Of a stretch of 17,912 bases of DNA, positions 6,961 to 14,153 are shown one piece after another. The position numbers were made by a program, and so were the translations under genes. Every line of letters starts with the position of its first letter. Within the stretch, counting starts at the first letter, position 1. The notes under the pieces were generated by a model. The model ran no database searches, was not told the origin of the DNA, and worked only from the letters and a program-made list of their open reading frames with translations. Source of the stretch: an uncultured Lachnospiraceae bacterium. Its GTDB lineage: Bacteria > Bacillota > Clostridia > Lachnospirales > Lachnospiraceae. Location of the stretch: contig CAKRMH010000029.1 of NCBI GenBank assembly GCA_934364805.1, positions 1-17,912 on the forward strand, written 5' to 3'.

Positions 6961-8237
6961 GAAGCTTTCTCCTCCTTGCCTTCCTCAAGCATTTCCATAA
7001 AGGCCTGAAGTCTTGTCGATACCTGGCCATCACTGGTATTGGCAGGATTACATCCATCACCGTCCAAAATCATCGTTGGAAGACCAGAAGCCTCCAGTGA
7101 ACTTTTGATCAGGCTTGAAGCACCGATTGTTCCTTTACAGCCCCAGTGAGCAAACAGAATTCCACCATCTGCCTCTGTTTCTCTGGCAAGTTTTTGTGCC
7201 ATCTCAATTCTCTGATCCAAATTACCATTATAGATACAGTTGACCATCTTCTCTGCCATGGCTTCATACGGATCTGCAGAATGCATCTCCCGGAATCCGT
7301 CTGCCACGAAGTCGCAGGCACTGATATGTACCTTGTTGCTGTAATTGAATACGTCTTTCACCGGTTCCTGTAAAAACGGCATGATGTGCATCCAGAGTAC
7401 GTGAAGTCCTTCTTCTTTTGGTGCATTTTTGACATCCTCGAGCAGCATCTGGGTGTATTTTACCGCTTCCTCCGATCCGGCCAATAAATGACACATAAAA
7501 ATTGCATAAAGCTCATTCGTTATGGTCGTGACCGGGTCATGATCTTTTCGCAGTTTCAGCTGTTTCCGATAATATGCTGCTGCTTTTCTACTGTTTGAGA
7601 TTGTCTGCTCCACCTGCTCTTCTGAAATCTTCTTCCCTGTTACATCCTCAAGAAAACATTTCATTTCCCGCAGCTGATCTGCAACATAGTGAATGGAATC
7701 CTGATTTTTCTCATAAGGTACATCAATATAAAAACTTGGACGATCACATGTCTGCTTCAAATATGGAAATGTCATCATATTTCCGTCACAGGCAAGATTG
7801 GTATAAACGATACATTTCGGTTTCGGTAAAAGTCCCGTCAAGGCGGCACCTAACGATACCCGGTGATAAGAGCACATGGTTTCCGGAAATCCTTCCTCCA
7901 CGGTCTTTCTGAGAAAAGCCTGTTCACATTTTGTTCCTGCCAAAAAACATGACAGCGCTTCTACCGAATACGGAGTCAGCCCTGCTGCCGTAAGAAGTTC
8001 TCCCGGGACAAAAATGCTGACCATTGCTGCATTCTCAGGCTTTGCAAGTGCCTGAATAATACTCTTCATAACAACCTGTGCCACATATTGTCCGGAAGCT
8101 GGAAGCTTTTTATCCGGGAAAAGACGCAGTCTTTTCTCCTGCAAACGATATCCTGTAAGAAGGATCCTGCGGGCTGTCTCCGGATTTTTCAGGGATTCAT
8201 TGCCCACGATATTTCCAAATTTATCGATAATATTCAT
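6957..8237 (-). CDS. 2-hydroxyacyl-CoA dehydratase (HGD-D) family subunit
   Basis: A 426-residue HGD-D family protein, partner of the fusion encoded next. Features include a helical N-terminus, IFVPGELLTAAGLTPYSVE near residue 80, cysteines in CSYHR and NLACDGNMM that may bind a cluster, GCKGTIGASS, and the family's closing signature DGDGCNPANTSDGQVSTRLQ. The family holds [4Fe-4S] or double-cubane clusters at dimer interfaces and removes water from 2-hydroxyacyl-CoA, or reduces small molecules in the double-cubane branch. The closing motif has Cys in a place where many dehydratases show Asp-Pro-Arg, which may point to the latter. I chose ATG 8237 because AAAGGA lies 6 bases upstream. ATG 8252, which overlaps the larC stop, has no SD. 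The gene follows larC closely and ends in an ATGA overlap with the next gene. Confidence 0.85.
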   Translation of the reverse strand: MNIIDKFGNIVGNESLKNPETARRILLTGYRLQEKRLRLFPDKKLPASGQYVAQVVMKSIIQALAKPENAAMVSIFVPGELLTAAGLTPYSVEALSCFLAGTKCEQAFLRKTVEEGFPETMCSYHRVSLGAALTGLLPKPKCIVYTNLACDGNMMTFPYLKQTCDRPSFYIDVPYEKNQDSIHYVADQLREMKCFLEDVTGKKISEEQVEQTISNSRKAAAYYRKQLKLRKDHDPVTTITNELYAIFMCHLLAGSEEAVKYTQMLLEDVKNAPKEEGLHVLWMHIMPFLQEPVKDVFNYSNKVHISACDFVADGFREMHSADPYEAMAEKMVNCIYNGNLDQRIEMAQKLARETEADGGILFAHWGCKGTIGASSLIKSSLEASGLPTMILDGDGCNPANTSDGQVSTRLQAFMEMLEEGKEEKAS

Positions 8238-8248
8238 TGCCATTCCTT

Positions 8249-9457
8249 TCATTTTGTAAGTTTTTGTATGTCCGATTTGATATTTTCCAGTGAATTTCCT
8301 GTCTTTCTTGCAATCGCAGCAATATCTTCATACTCCGGTTTTGCCTTTTCCACACCATAACCGGAAGCATACTTATAATGCACATCTCCGTATGGCGTCC
8401 GGACTGTTTCAATTTTTCTCCTAAGCGCATATCGTTTACAGTCATATTCCCGGATTCCGAGCGTTGTCGTATGTTTAAAAATAAGTGTAAGGAATTTCGC
8501 CCGGTCGGCTTCTTTGCACATGCAGGTAAGAAGAATTCCCGGCCGGTTTTTCTTCATCTGGATGTTGGTCGTGTACACATCCAGCGCACCTTCCTTCATC
8601 AGAAGTTCTGTTATAAATCCAATGTTTTCCGGAATCATGTCATCGAGATTGCAGCACAACTCTATGATCTGGCTCTCCTGTTCTTCTTCGGCAAGCATTG
8701 CACGGACACAGTTTGCTGCTTCAAACTCCTTTTTGCCCATGCCATATCCGGTTTTTACAACTCGAAGTACCGGCATCTCACCAAATTTTGAAACAAAGTA
8801 TTTCAAAAGTGCTGCTCCGGTCGGTGTACAGAATTCTCCTTCGAGATTACCGCTATACACCGGAATTCCTTCGGTAAGAACTGATACCGCAGGCGCAGGA
8901 ACAGGAAGGATTCCATGTGCACAGTGTACCTGCCCATATCCGACCCGGACAGGTGATGCAATGATTCTCTCAACCTTCAGCCGGTCGATCAGATAACAGA
9001 CAGCCACAACGTCCGCCACTGCATCCATACTTCCAACTTCGTGAAAATGGATCTCTTCCACCGTTTGTCCGTGGACTTTACTCTCCGCTTCGGCTATCAG
9101 CTGATATACCGAAAGTGCATTCTGTTTCACCAACTCTGATACCGAAAGTGCATCCACGATATCCTTGATTTCTTTCATGGAAGTATGATGGTGGTGATGA
9201 TCATGCACATGATGGGATTCCTGTGATCCACTCTGATTTTCATGCACACCTTCCTCATGTCCTTCTATCAACACCCGTATCTGTAATCCCTGTATCCCAC
9301 ATTTCAAAGCTGGTTCCAATCGGTATCTTACCTTTGGAATTCCAAGACTGTTCAGTTCATTGACCACTTCCGAAGGATCTTCAAATAATCCGGCAAGTGC
9401 TGCTGTAAGCATATCTCCTGCTGCTCCCATATTACATTCCAGATACAACGTTCTCAT
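8249..9457 (-). CDS. larC: LarC nickel-pincer cofactor nickel chelatase
   Basis: LarC inserts nickel into the pyridinium-3,5-bisthiocarboxylate mononucleotide cofactor, using CTP, to give the nickel-pincer nucleotide of LarA-type 2-hydroxyacid racemases. This 402-residue protein opens with LYLECNMGAAGDMLTAAL, nearly the family signature. It carries a His-rich stretch (HHVHDHHHHH, ~82-91) likely to hold metal, the EEIHFHEVGSMDAVADVVA block, FCTPTGAALL, and the C-terminal domain with CNLDDMIPE and KKNRPGILLTCM. It is one unbroken frame, unlike the Lactobacillus plantarum gene, which needs a frameshift to join two parts. No larA, larB or larE lies in the window. A weak GAGAAG sits just before the start. 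The gene begins 16 bases after the Fe-S tail and is tightly followed by the HGD-D genes, which suggests their product deals with a 2-hydroxyacid. Confidence 0.92.
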   Translation of the reverse strand: MRTLYLECNMGAAGDMLTAALAGLFEDPSEVVNELNSLGIPKVRYRLEPALKCGIQGLQIRVLIEGHEEGVHENQSGSQESHHVHDHHHHHTSMKEIKDIVDALSVSELVKQNALSVYQLIAEAESKVHGQTVEEIHFHEVGSMDAVADVVAVCYLIDRLKVERIIASPVRVGYGQVHCAHGILPVPAPAVSVLTEGIPVYSGNLEGEFCTPTGAALLKYFVSKFGEMPVLRVVKTGYGMGKKEFEAANCVRAMLAEEEQESQIIELCCNLDDMIPENIGFITELLMKEGALDVYTTNIQMKKNRPGILLTCMCKEADRAKFLTLIFKHTTTLGIREYDCKRYALRRKIETVRTPYGDVHYKYASGYGVEKAKPEYEDIAAIARKTGNSLENIKSDIQKLTK

Positions 9458-9473
9458 ATTCTTCTCAAATCCT

Positions 9474-9620
9474 TTATGCTAATTTTTCAAATTCGCCTGC
9501 AACTTCCTCTAAAAGATTACGGATCTGCAGATGCTGTGGGCATACCTTTTCGCATTTTCCACATTTGATGCAGACGCATACAGCCAAATCCAAAATTTTC
9601 TTTACATTCTCAAAATACAT
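9474..9620 (-). pseudogene. 48-codon Fe-S tail, probable remnant of an aldo/keto reductase
   Basis: A short frame from ATG 9620, with GGGAG 9 bases upstream, to TAA 9474. The product begins MYFENVKKILDLAV and continues with C-IKC-GKC-EKVCP, a one-cluster ferredoxin motif (CxxCxxCxxxCP), then QHLQIRNLLEEVAGEFEKLA. This is how many clostridial aldo/keto reductases with a C-terminal 4Fe-4S domain end (CPQHLxIRxxLxxVA). The ~300-residue catalytic barrel is missing, while a promoter and SD remain. It may be a leftover of a deletion, or a tiny electron carrier now serving the HGD-D system. It is the first frame of the larC unit. It is too short for many annotation pipelines. Confidence 0.6.
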
Positions 9621-9667
9621 TCTGTCATTCTCCCTTCAAAATAATAGTCCACTTTCTCTACCTCTCT

Positions 9668-9698
9668 ATCATACAACTTATAGTATACTTCAAGTCAA
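9668..9698 (-). promoter_or_regulatory. MerR/AdhR-type promoter of the larC unit
   Basis: On the minus strand TTGACT (9693-9698) and TATGAT (9668-9673) are 19 bases apart, the over-long spacing typical of promoters activated by MerR proteins. The spacer region holds a dyad, ACTTGAAGTA/TACTATAAGT (9676-9695, 8 of 10 pairs), like AdhR/NmlR sites that respond to aldehydes. The MerR regulator is not in the window. Confidence 0.6.
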
Positions 9699-9725
9699 AT
9701 TCTTTTTACATGAGCTTAATAATTA

Positions 9726-12700
9726 TTAATTGGTCGTCAGACTCTGGTAAAGTTCGATCGTTTTTCCAACACTCTGACCATAGATAAAATAATAATCAAT
9801 CTGTTCATCGCCTTTTGTATACAGATACTGTCCATATGTCCGGATATTACAAAACAGAACCGTCTGAGAGGAAGCTGAAGCAATTCCATACCCTTTTCCG
9901 GAAACAATAAGCGGCATTCTAAGCGACTTTTGTCCAAATGAGATATACCTCGCCTTCAACGTCAGATCCATAAGGTCTGTTGCCAGTATTCCCTTGGATT
10001 TGATACGTTCCGATTTCTCCCAGTCAAAAAATGTCCAGGTCTGTCCATCGTTGATCAGTCTCGGCTCCTGTGCATTTTCAGCCAGGAGCATTTTTCCTTC
10101 TTTATTTCCAAACTGCAATGCTCCACTCTTCTTGTCAATACGGATAACGACCTGATCTGTTGCAACTTCCACAATGGTTCTGGATTCTTTTGCTCCCCAG
10201 TTCACTGCTTCTTCTGCCTCTGCTTTCCAGAAAGTATCTGCAATTGTTCCACTTGCTCCTTTTACGAAACTGATCCGGATTATCTCCTTTGTGATCGGCG
10301 TAATCCGAAGGATTCCGTATGCGCTTGCAAGATCGATATGCTTCTTTGTCTTTTTGGCCCATTTGATTGCGCAGTTTCCTCTTGAATGTCCTTTTATCCG
10401 AAGATCCTGATTCTCCGGCACTGCTCCATATGCATACGGAGACGGGTTTACCGGACGAGATTGCTTCATGACAGGTGCTTTTTCTTCTGCTGCAGGCTTT
10501 ACAACGATCCGTTTTGGTCCGATGTAACTGCGCTCATTCCGGTCAAGATCACCTTCTGTCCTTCTTTTCTGCTCAACTTCTTTTTGCGTAAGCTCCTGTT
10601 TTTCATATTCTTTTGCTTTAGTCAGCGTTTCCGCCGTAAGCTCTTTTACATGTTTTCCTTCCGGAACTGGATCTGCGATGATCCCTGTCAGTCTGCCGCG
10701 ATGTAATACTGCCAGTTCATGCAGTGCGCGGGTGGCCGCCACATACAAAAGTTTCACGTGGCCGTTGTCATTTGGATATTTCCTTTTCGAAGGATCAAAC
10801 AGTAAAACTGCATCAAACTCCAGGCCTTTGGTATAAGACACTGGAAGTACCATGACTCCATCTCCAAACGTAGCCTTCTGCAGATCGCAATCTGCGATTT
10901 CAATCTGTTTTTTCAGTTCACTCTGGACTTTTTGGGCTTCTTCTTCGTCCCTGCAGATGACTGCAATGGTCTCATAGCCTTCTTTCTGCCAGTTTTCAAT
11001 TGTTGTCACTACCTCCGCAAACAGACTTTTTACCGTCTGATATGCTTCTACCCGCACTTTATTTCCATGACGGATGATTGGTTCCACTGGATAAATAGAA
11101 AAATCACCATGTTTTAAGATTTCATTGGCAAACTCTGAGATTTCCACTGTATTCCGGTAACTTTTGCGAAGAAGTCCAAATGAATCATAGGTTCCCGTCA
11201 GAATCAGCTTTCTAAGCTGTTCCCAGTCATTCAATCCATATTGAAAATGGATATTCTGCGATGTATCTCCCATGATCGTATACGTACAGCCTCTCAGACA
11301 ATAATGCAGACAGTCATACGCCATCATTCCAAAATCCTGCGCCTCGTCGATTACCACATGGCTTGCTTCTCTTACCGGATCTGTTTCTTTGATCCGTTTA
11401 TAGATATAAGCCAGCGCCGCAAGATCATACACATCAAATGAATACTCCGGAATATCCACTTTTTTCCCGTTAGCAGCCTGATTTTTCAAAAAATCAGTAT
11501 AGAACTCATACACATTGCCTTCCCATTTTCCATTTCCAAAATAGGAAGCATATTTACGGTCCAGGATTTTCTTTTCCTTTGCCGGAAATGAGACGTTTTT
11601 TCCAAGTACTTCATTCTCATACTTTGCATAAATAATTTCATTCAGCATCAGGATCTTACTTTCCATGGACATCTGCGGATGCTCCTTCAGATAAGTGCTG
11701 ATCAGAGTTTCCCCTGCCAAAAGATTACCGGTCTTTTCCATATAAATCTCATCCATCGGAATGGATGCTTTCTCATATTCCATGCAATAATTTTCCAGAT
11801 CCGAAAACCACTCTGCAGATCCTTTGATACAATTTTTGTCATCCGATTTATCCAGGCCGTGATATTCATACTTTGTCTCATCCCAGTCCTCATATAACAA
11901 TCTTGTGAATAACTGTTCCATCGTCATCTGACGGATTCCATATACATCAAGCTCGGGGAGCACACTCGTAATATAGTTCAAAAGGATCCGGTTACTTCCG
12001 ATAATATAGAAATCTTCCGGTCTGAAATCATCTTTATAGTTATAAAGAATATAGGATATGCGGTGCATGGCTACCGTCGTCTTTCCCGATCCGGCAACTC
12101 CCTGTACAATAATATTTGTCTTCGGAGAACGGCGGATGATCAGGTTCTGTTCTTTCTGGATTGTTGCAATGATCTCTCCAAGTACCGCCTTTTTATTTCT
12201 TGCCAGATATCTGGTCAGAAGTTCATCATTTGCAACAACATCGGAGTCAAAATAATCTTTCAGTTTGTCATTTTCAATCTCATAAGTCCGCTTTCTTTTC
12301 AGATCGATCTCAAATGTACCTTCTGAGCTTACGGTATACCTGCAGGGTCCCATATTACTCTCATAGTAGACGGATGCAATCGGTGCCCTCCAGTCCAGTA
12401 CAACCGGCTCAGAAGCATTCTTTGCGATTCCGATTCTTCCGATATAATAGCTTTCCATGGATTTCACATTCGGATCTATGAAATCGATTCTTCCAAAATA
12501 CGGTTTTTTCCTTGCTTTTTCGAGACGGACAAGACTGTGCTCATTTTCCTTTAACCTTGCAGTTGCATTATTCCATAAAGAAAGTCCCTCTTTATCCTTT
12601 GTATCGTATACTTCAAGAAGGTCTGCAAGTTCTTCATTGGTTTTACGGATATCTGCTTTTGCACGATCCAGATTCTGCTGTGCGATCCCAATGATCTGCG

Positions 12701-12755
12701 CAAGCTGACTTTCTTCCTCTTCTCTTGTAATCCCAGGTACATCCTGACTGCTCAT
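9726..12755 (-). CDS. helD: HelD-type RNA polymerase-associated ATPase with GH31 N-domain-like tail
   Basis: HelD proteins are UvrD-like ATPases that pry stalled RNA polymerase off DNA. The 1009 residues begin with a coiled-coil arm (~10-85), then YFGRIDF and the DWRAPIAS segment, Walker A GVAGSGKT (219-226), Walker B VVIDEAQDF (467-475), LRKSYRN (529-535), SYTKGLEFDAV (640-650) and the arginine-finger motif YVAATRALHEL (671-681). The usual protein ends near residue 750. After a linker, ~785-1009 resemble the N-terminal beta-sandwich of GH31 glycosidases: YGILRITP, FFDWEKSERI, MPLIVSGKGYGI (947-958), QIDYYFIYGQS. The GH31 catalytic barrel is absent. AGGAGG 8 bases upstream supports the start, and a HAD phosphatase gene ends 22 bases before. 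No terminator is visible after the stop. Confidence 0.9.
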   Translation of the reverse strand: MSSQDVPGITREEEESQLAQIIGIAQQNLDRAKADIRKTNEELADLLEVYDTKDKEGLSLWNNATARLKENEHSLVRLEKARKKPYFGRIDFIDPNVKSMESYYIGRIGIAKNASEPVVLDWRAPIASVYYESNMGPCRYTVSSEGTFEIDLKRKRTYEIENDKLKDYFDSDVVANDELLTRYLARNKKAVLGEIIATIQKEQNLIIRRSPKTNIIVQGVAGSGKTTVAMHRISYILYNYKDDFRPEDFYIIGSNRILLNYITSVLPELDVYGIRQMTMEQLFTRLLYEDWDETKYEYHGLDKSDDKNCIKGSAEWFSDLENYCMEYEKASIPMDEIYMEKTGNLLAGETLISTYLKEHPQMSMESKILMLNEIIYAKYENEVLGKNVSFPAKEKKILDRKYASYFGNGKWEGNVYEFYTDFLKNQAANGKKVDIPEYSFDVYDLAALAYIYKRIKETDPVREASHVVIDEAQDFGMMAYDCLHYCLRGCTYTIMGDTSQNIHFQYGLNDWEQLRKLILTGTYDSFGLLRKSYRNTVEISEFANEILKHGDFSIYPVEPIIRHGNKVRVEAYQTVKSLFAEVVTTIENWQKEGYETIAVICRDEEEAQKVQSELKKQIEIADCDLQKATFGDGVMVLPVSYTKGLEFDAVLLFDPSKRKYPNDNGHVKLLYVAATRALHELAVLHRGRLTGIIADPVPEGKHVKELTAETLTKAKEYEKQELTQKEVEQKRRTEGDLDRNERSYIGPKRIVVKPAAEEKAPVMKQSRPVNPSPYAYGAVPENQDLRIKGHSRGNCAIKWAKKTKKHIDLASAYGILRITPITKEIIRISFVKGASGTIADTFWKAEAEEAVNWGAKESRTIVEVATDQVVIRIDKKSGALQFGNKEGKMLLAENAQEPRLINDGQTWTFFDWEKSERIKSKGILATDLMDLTLKARYISFGQKSLRMPLIVSGKGYGIASASSQTVLFCNIRTYGQYLYTKGDEQIDYYFIYGQSVGKTIELYQSLTTN

Positions 12756-12777
12756 TCTGCGCTCCTCCTATGCCTTA

Positions 12778-13428
12778 TTATACTTCCAGTAACTTTTCAA
12801 TCTCATCCAGAGAATCTACACATGCCAAAAGCTTCTTTTCCAGTTCGTGATCCGGTCTTGTCTGATCCGGAACCATAACGACCTGACAGCCAGCTCTGTA
12901 TGCACTTTCCACACCATTTGGCGAATCCTCCACAGCCATACACTCTTTGGGCTGCAGTCCGAGTCTTTCACAGGCAAATTCATAGATGTCCGGTGCCGGT
13001 TTGCCATGAGTAACCATCGTTGCACAAATGATCTGGTCGAAATATTCATACAATCCAATTTCTTTCAGATAACGTTCTGTGCGCCTGGTATCCGTTGCTG
13101 TCGCGATTGCACGCTGTATGTTCTTTTCTTTTAAAAATGTCAGCAGTTCAATTGCTCCTTTTTTGATCTCGATCCCGTTTTTTTTCAGATATTCTTCCAT
13201 GATCTCTTTACGGTATGCACGAATCGCCGGATAATCCAGATCCGGGGCGTGAAACATCTCTTTTAAATGTGCAGGAGCATATGGCTGCCCTAAGGAACGC
13301 ATGGTAAGCGCCTGTTCATCCGTCATCTCATATCCGAAATGTGCCATTGCCTTCGGCCAGCAGATCCGATAATACTTTTCTGTGTCAATTAAAGTTCCAT
13401 CCATATCAAAAATTACTGCTTTTATCAT
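12778..13428 (-). CDS. HAD-superfamily phosphatase, beta-phosphoglucomutase-like
   Basis: A 216-residue subfamily IA haloacid-dehalogenase-type hydrolase, cytoplasmic. All four motifs are present: nucleophile and acid in FDMDGTLIDTE (7-17), the Ser/Thr of motif II in IATATDT, the Lys of motif III in HGKPAPDIYEFA, and the acidic motif IV VEDSPNGVESAYRAG. The helical cap between motifs I and II fits phosphoglycolate phosphatase or beta-phosphoglucomutase relatives acting on small phosphorylated sugars; the substrate cannot be told. ATG 13428 is chosen because AGGGGG lies 5 bases upstream; an upstream in-frame ATG at 13449 lacks an SD. It is the first gene of a unit with the HelD gene 22 bases downstream, and starts 74 bases past the terminator at 13498-13541. 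Confidence 0.88.
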   Translation of the reverse strand: MIKAVIFDMDGTLIDTEKYYRICWPKAMAHFGYEMTDEQALTMRSLGQPYAPAHLKEMFHAPDLDYPAIRAYRKEIMEEYLKKNGIEIKKGAIELLTFLKEKNIQRAIATATDTRRTERYLKEIGLYEYFDQIICATMVTHGKPAPDIYEFACERLGLQPKECMAVEDSPNGVESAYRAGCQVVMVPDQTRPDHELEKKLLACVDSLDEIEKLLEV

Positions 13429-13455
13429 TTTGTCCCCCTGTATATCCAAATAAAA

Positions 13456-13496
13456 AGTATAACGTACAGTATACTATATTCCGGGCAAAAACGAAA
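13456..13496 (-). promoter_or_regulatory. Possible promoter for the HAD-HelD unit
   Basis: TATACT occurs twice on the minus strand (13468-13473 and 13456-13461). The first has a weak TTTCGT 17 bases upstream (13491-13496). AGTATACT (13468-13475) is self-complementary and with the second TATACT forms a small dyad that could be an operator. The weak -35 leaves open that the unit is served by read-through from 14052-14080. Confidence 0.4.
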
Positions 13497-13497
13497 C

Positions 13498-13541
13498 AAA
13501 AAGAACGGTCATCATATTCTCATAAATACAATGACCGTTCT
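13498..13541 (-). terminator. Intrinsic terminator upstream of the HAD gene
   Basis: AGAACGGTCAT (13502-13512) pairs perfectly over 11 bp with ATGACCGTTCT (13531-13541). On the minus strand the stem runs into TTTTGTTTCGTTTTTG. It ends the transcript begun at 14052-14080, or attenuates it before the HAD gene. Confidence 0.8.
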
Positions 13542-14045
13542 AATGATTTTCTTCAATATTCAATTAAATATATTCCTTTCTCTTCATCATACAATATTGT
13601 CTGATCAGCTTACAGACTATAACATCTGCCTGGAAATTAACATATATCTTCTCTTATGCATCTCTTAAAGATAACCCCTCGTTCTGATAAAATATATTCC
13701 CTCTGACATATTCTATTCTTTAAGAAATACTGTGGTATTTGTTCTCCGCTGATCCTTTCATATAAATGCATCCGTTATATGTAACCTTTTATTCATAATT
13801 GTACTTTGACAATAAATAAGATTATTCTTATGGATCAAAAAGGCTTCCTGCTGACTTCGTTATGCATTACCACGCTTATATGAAAGGTTTGAATGATCCG
13901 CTATAATACCCATTGGACTGTACCTCCACTTCCCATTCAATTCCTGCTTACTCCAAGCTTATTCTACGGAATCTCTGGAAATGCTTTCTCGTCACATCTC
14001 CCATTCGTCTAAGAAGTCTTGTGTAATTAGGTCTTGTTTGTTGTT
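13502..14045 (-). ncRNA. Candidate ~545-nt structured noncoding RNA, family unknown
   Basis: Between the LysR gene and the HAD gene no frame longer than about 44 codons is convincing, yet the stretch has a near-perfect promoter and a terminator. Visible pairing on the minus-strand RNA includes three nested helices in 13927-13984 (8, 5 and 4 bp, the outer with a G-U pair). A 12-bp perfect long-range helix joins 13876-13887 and 13754-13765, and is continued by ATGCAT/ATGCAT (13862-13867 with 13766-13771) across an 8-nt bulge. GGATCA/TGATCC (13894-13899 with 13832-13837) and GACTTC/GAAGTC (14013-14018 with 13853-13858) would cross the long helix, so they imply a pseudoknot or alternative folds. 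I do not recognise it as 6S, tmRNA, RNase P, SRP or T-box. It may also serve as a long leader of the HAD-HelD unit. Confidence 0.55.
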
Positions 14046-14051
14046 AACTGT

Positions 14052-14080
14052 ATATTATCACCTTCAATCTGTTTTGTCAA
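14052..14080 (-). promoter_or_regulatory. Strong extended -10 promoter
   Basis: On the minus strand TTGACA (14075-14080) and TAATAT (14052-14057) are 17 bases apart, with TG one base before the -10 element (14059-14060). The bases upstream are A-rich like an UP element. This is the strongest promoter in the window and has no gene behind it for about 620 bases. Confidence 0.8.
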
Positions 14081-14153
14081 TCACTTTATTCGCATTTTGT
14101 TTATTTTTTCTTCTTTTACTGCAAATTGTGTTTATTGTCAGAATTTTGTGTAT

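Noticed and set aside
13637..13771. 44-codon minus-strand frame inside the gene-poor stretch as a real gene
   Set aside because: It has only a poor SD, the protein resembles nothing I know, and it overlaps one strand of the long helix. The surrounding frames are full of stops.
13832..14018. Remnant of an IS605/TnpB element, group II intron or T-box leader
   Set aside because: Some short phrases recalled such elements, but I found no domain V hairpin, no transposase motifs in any frame and no T-box core sequence.
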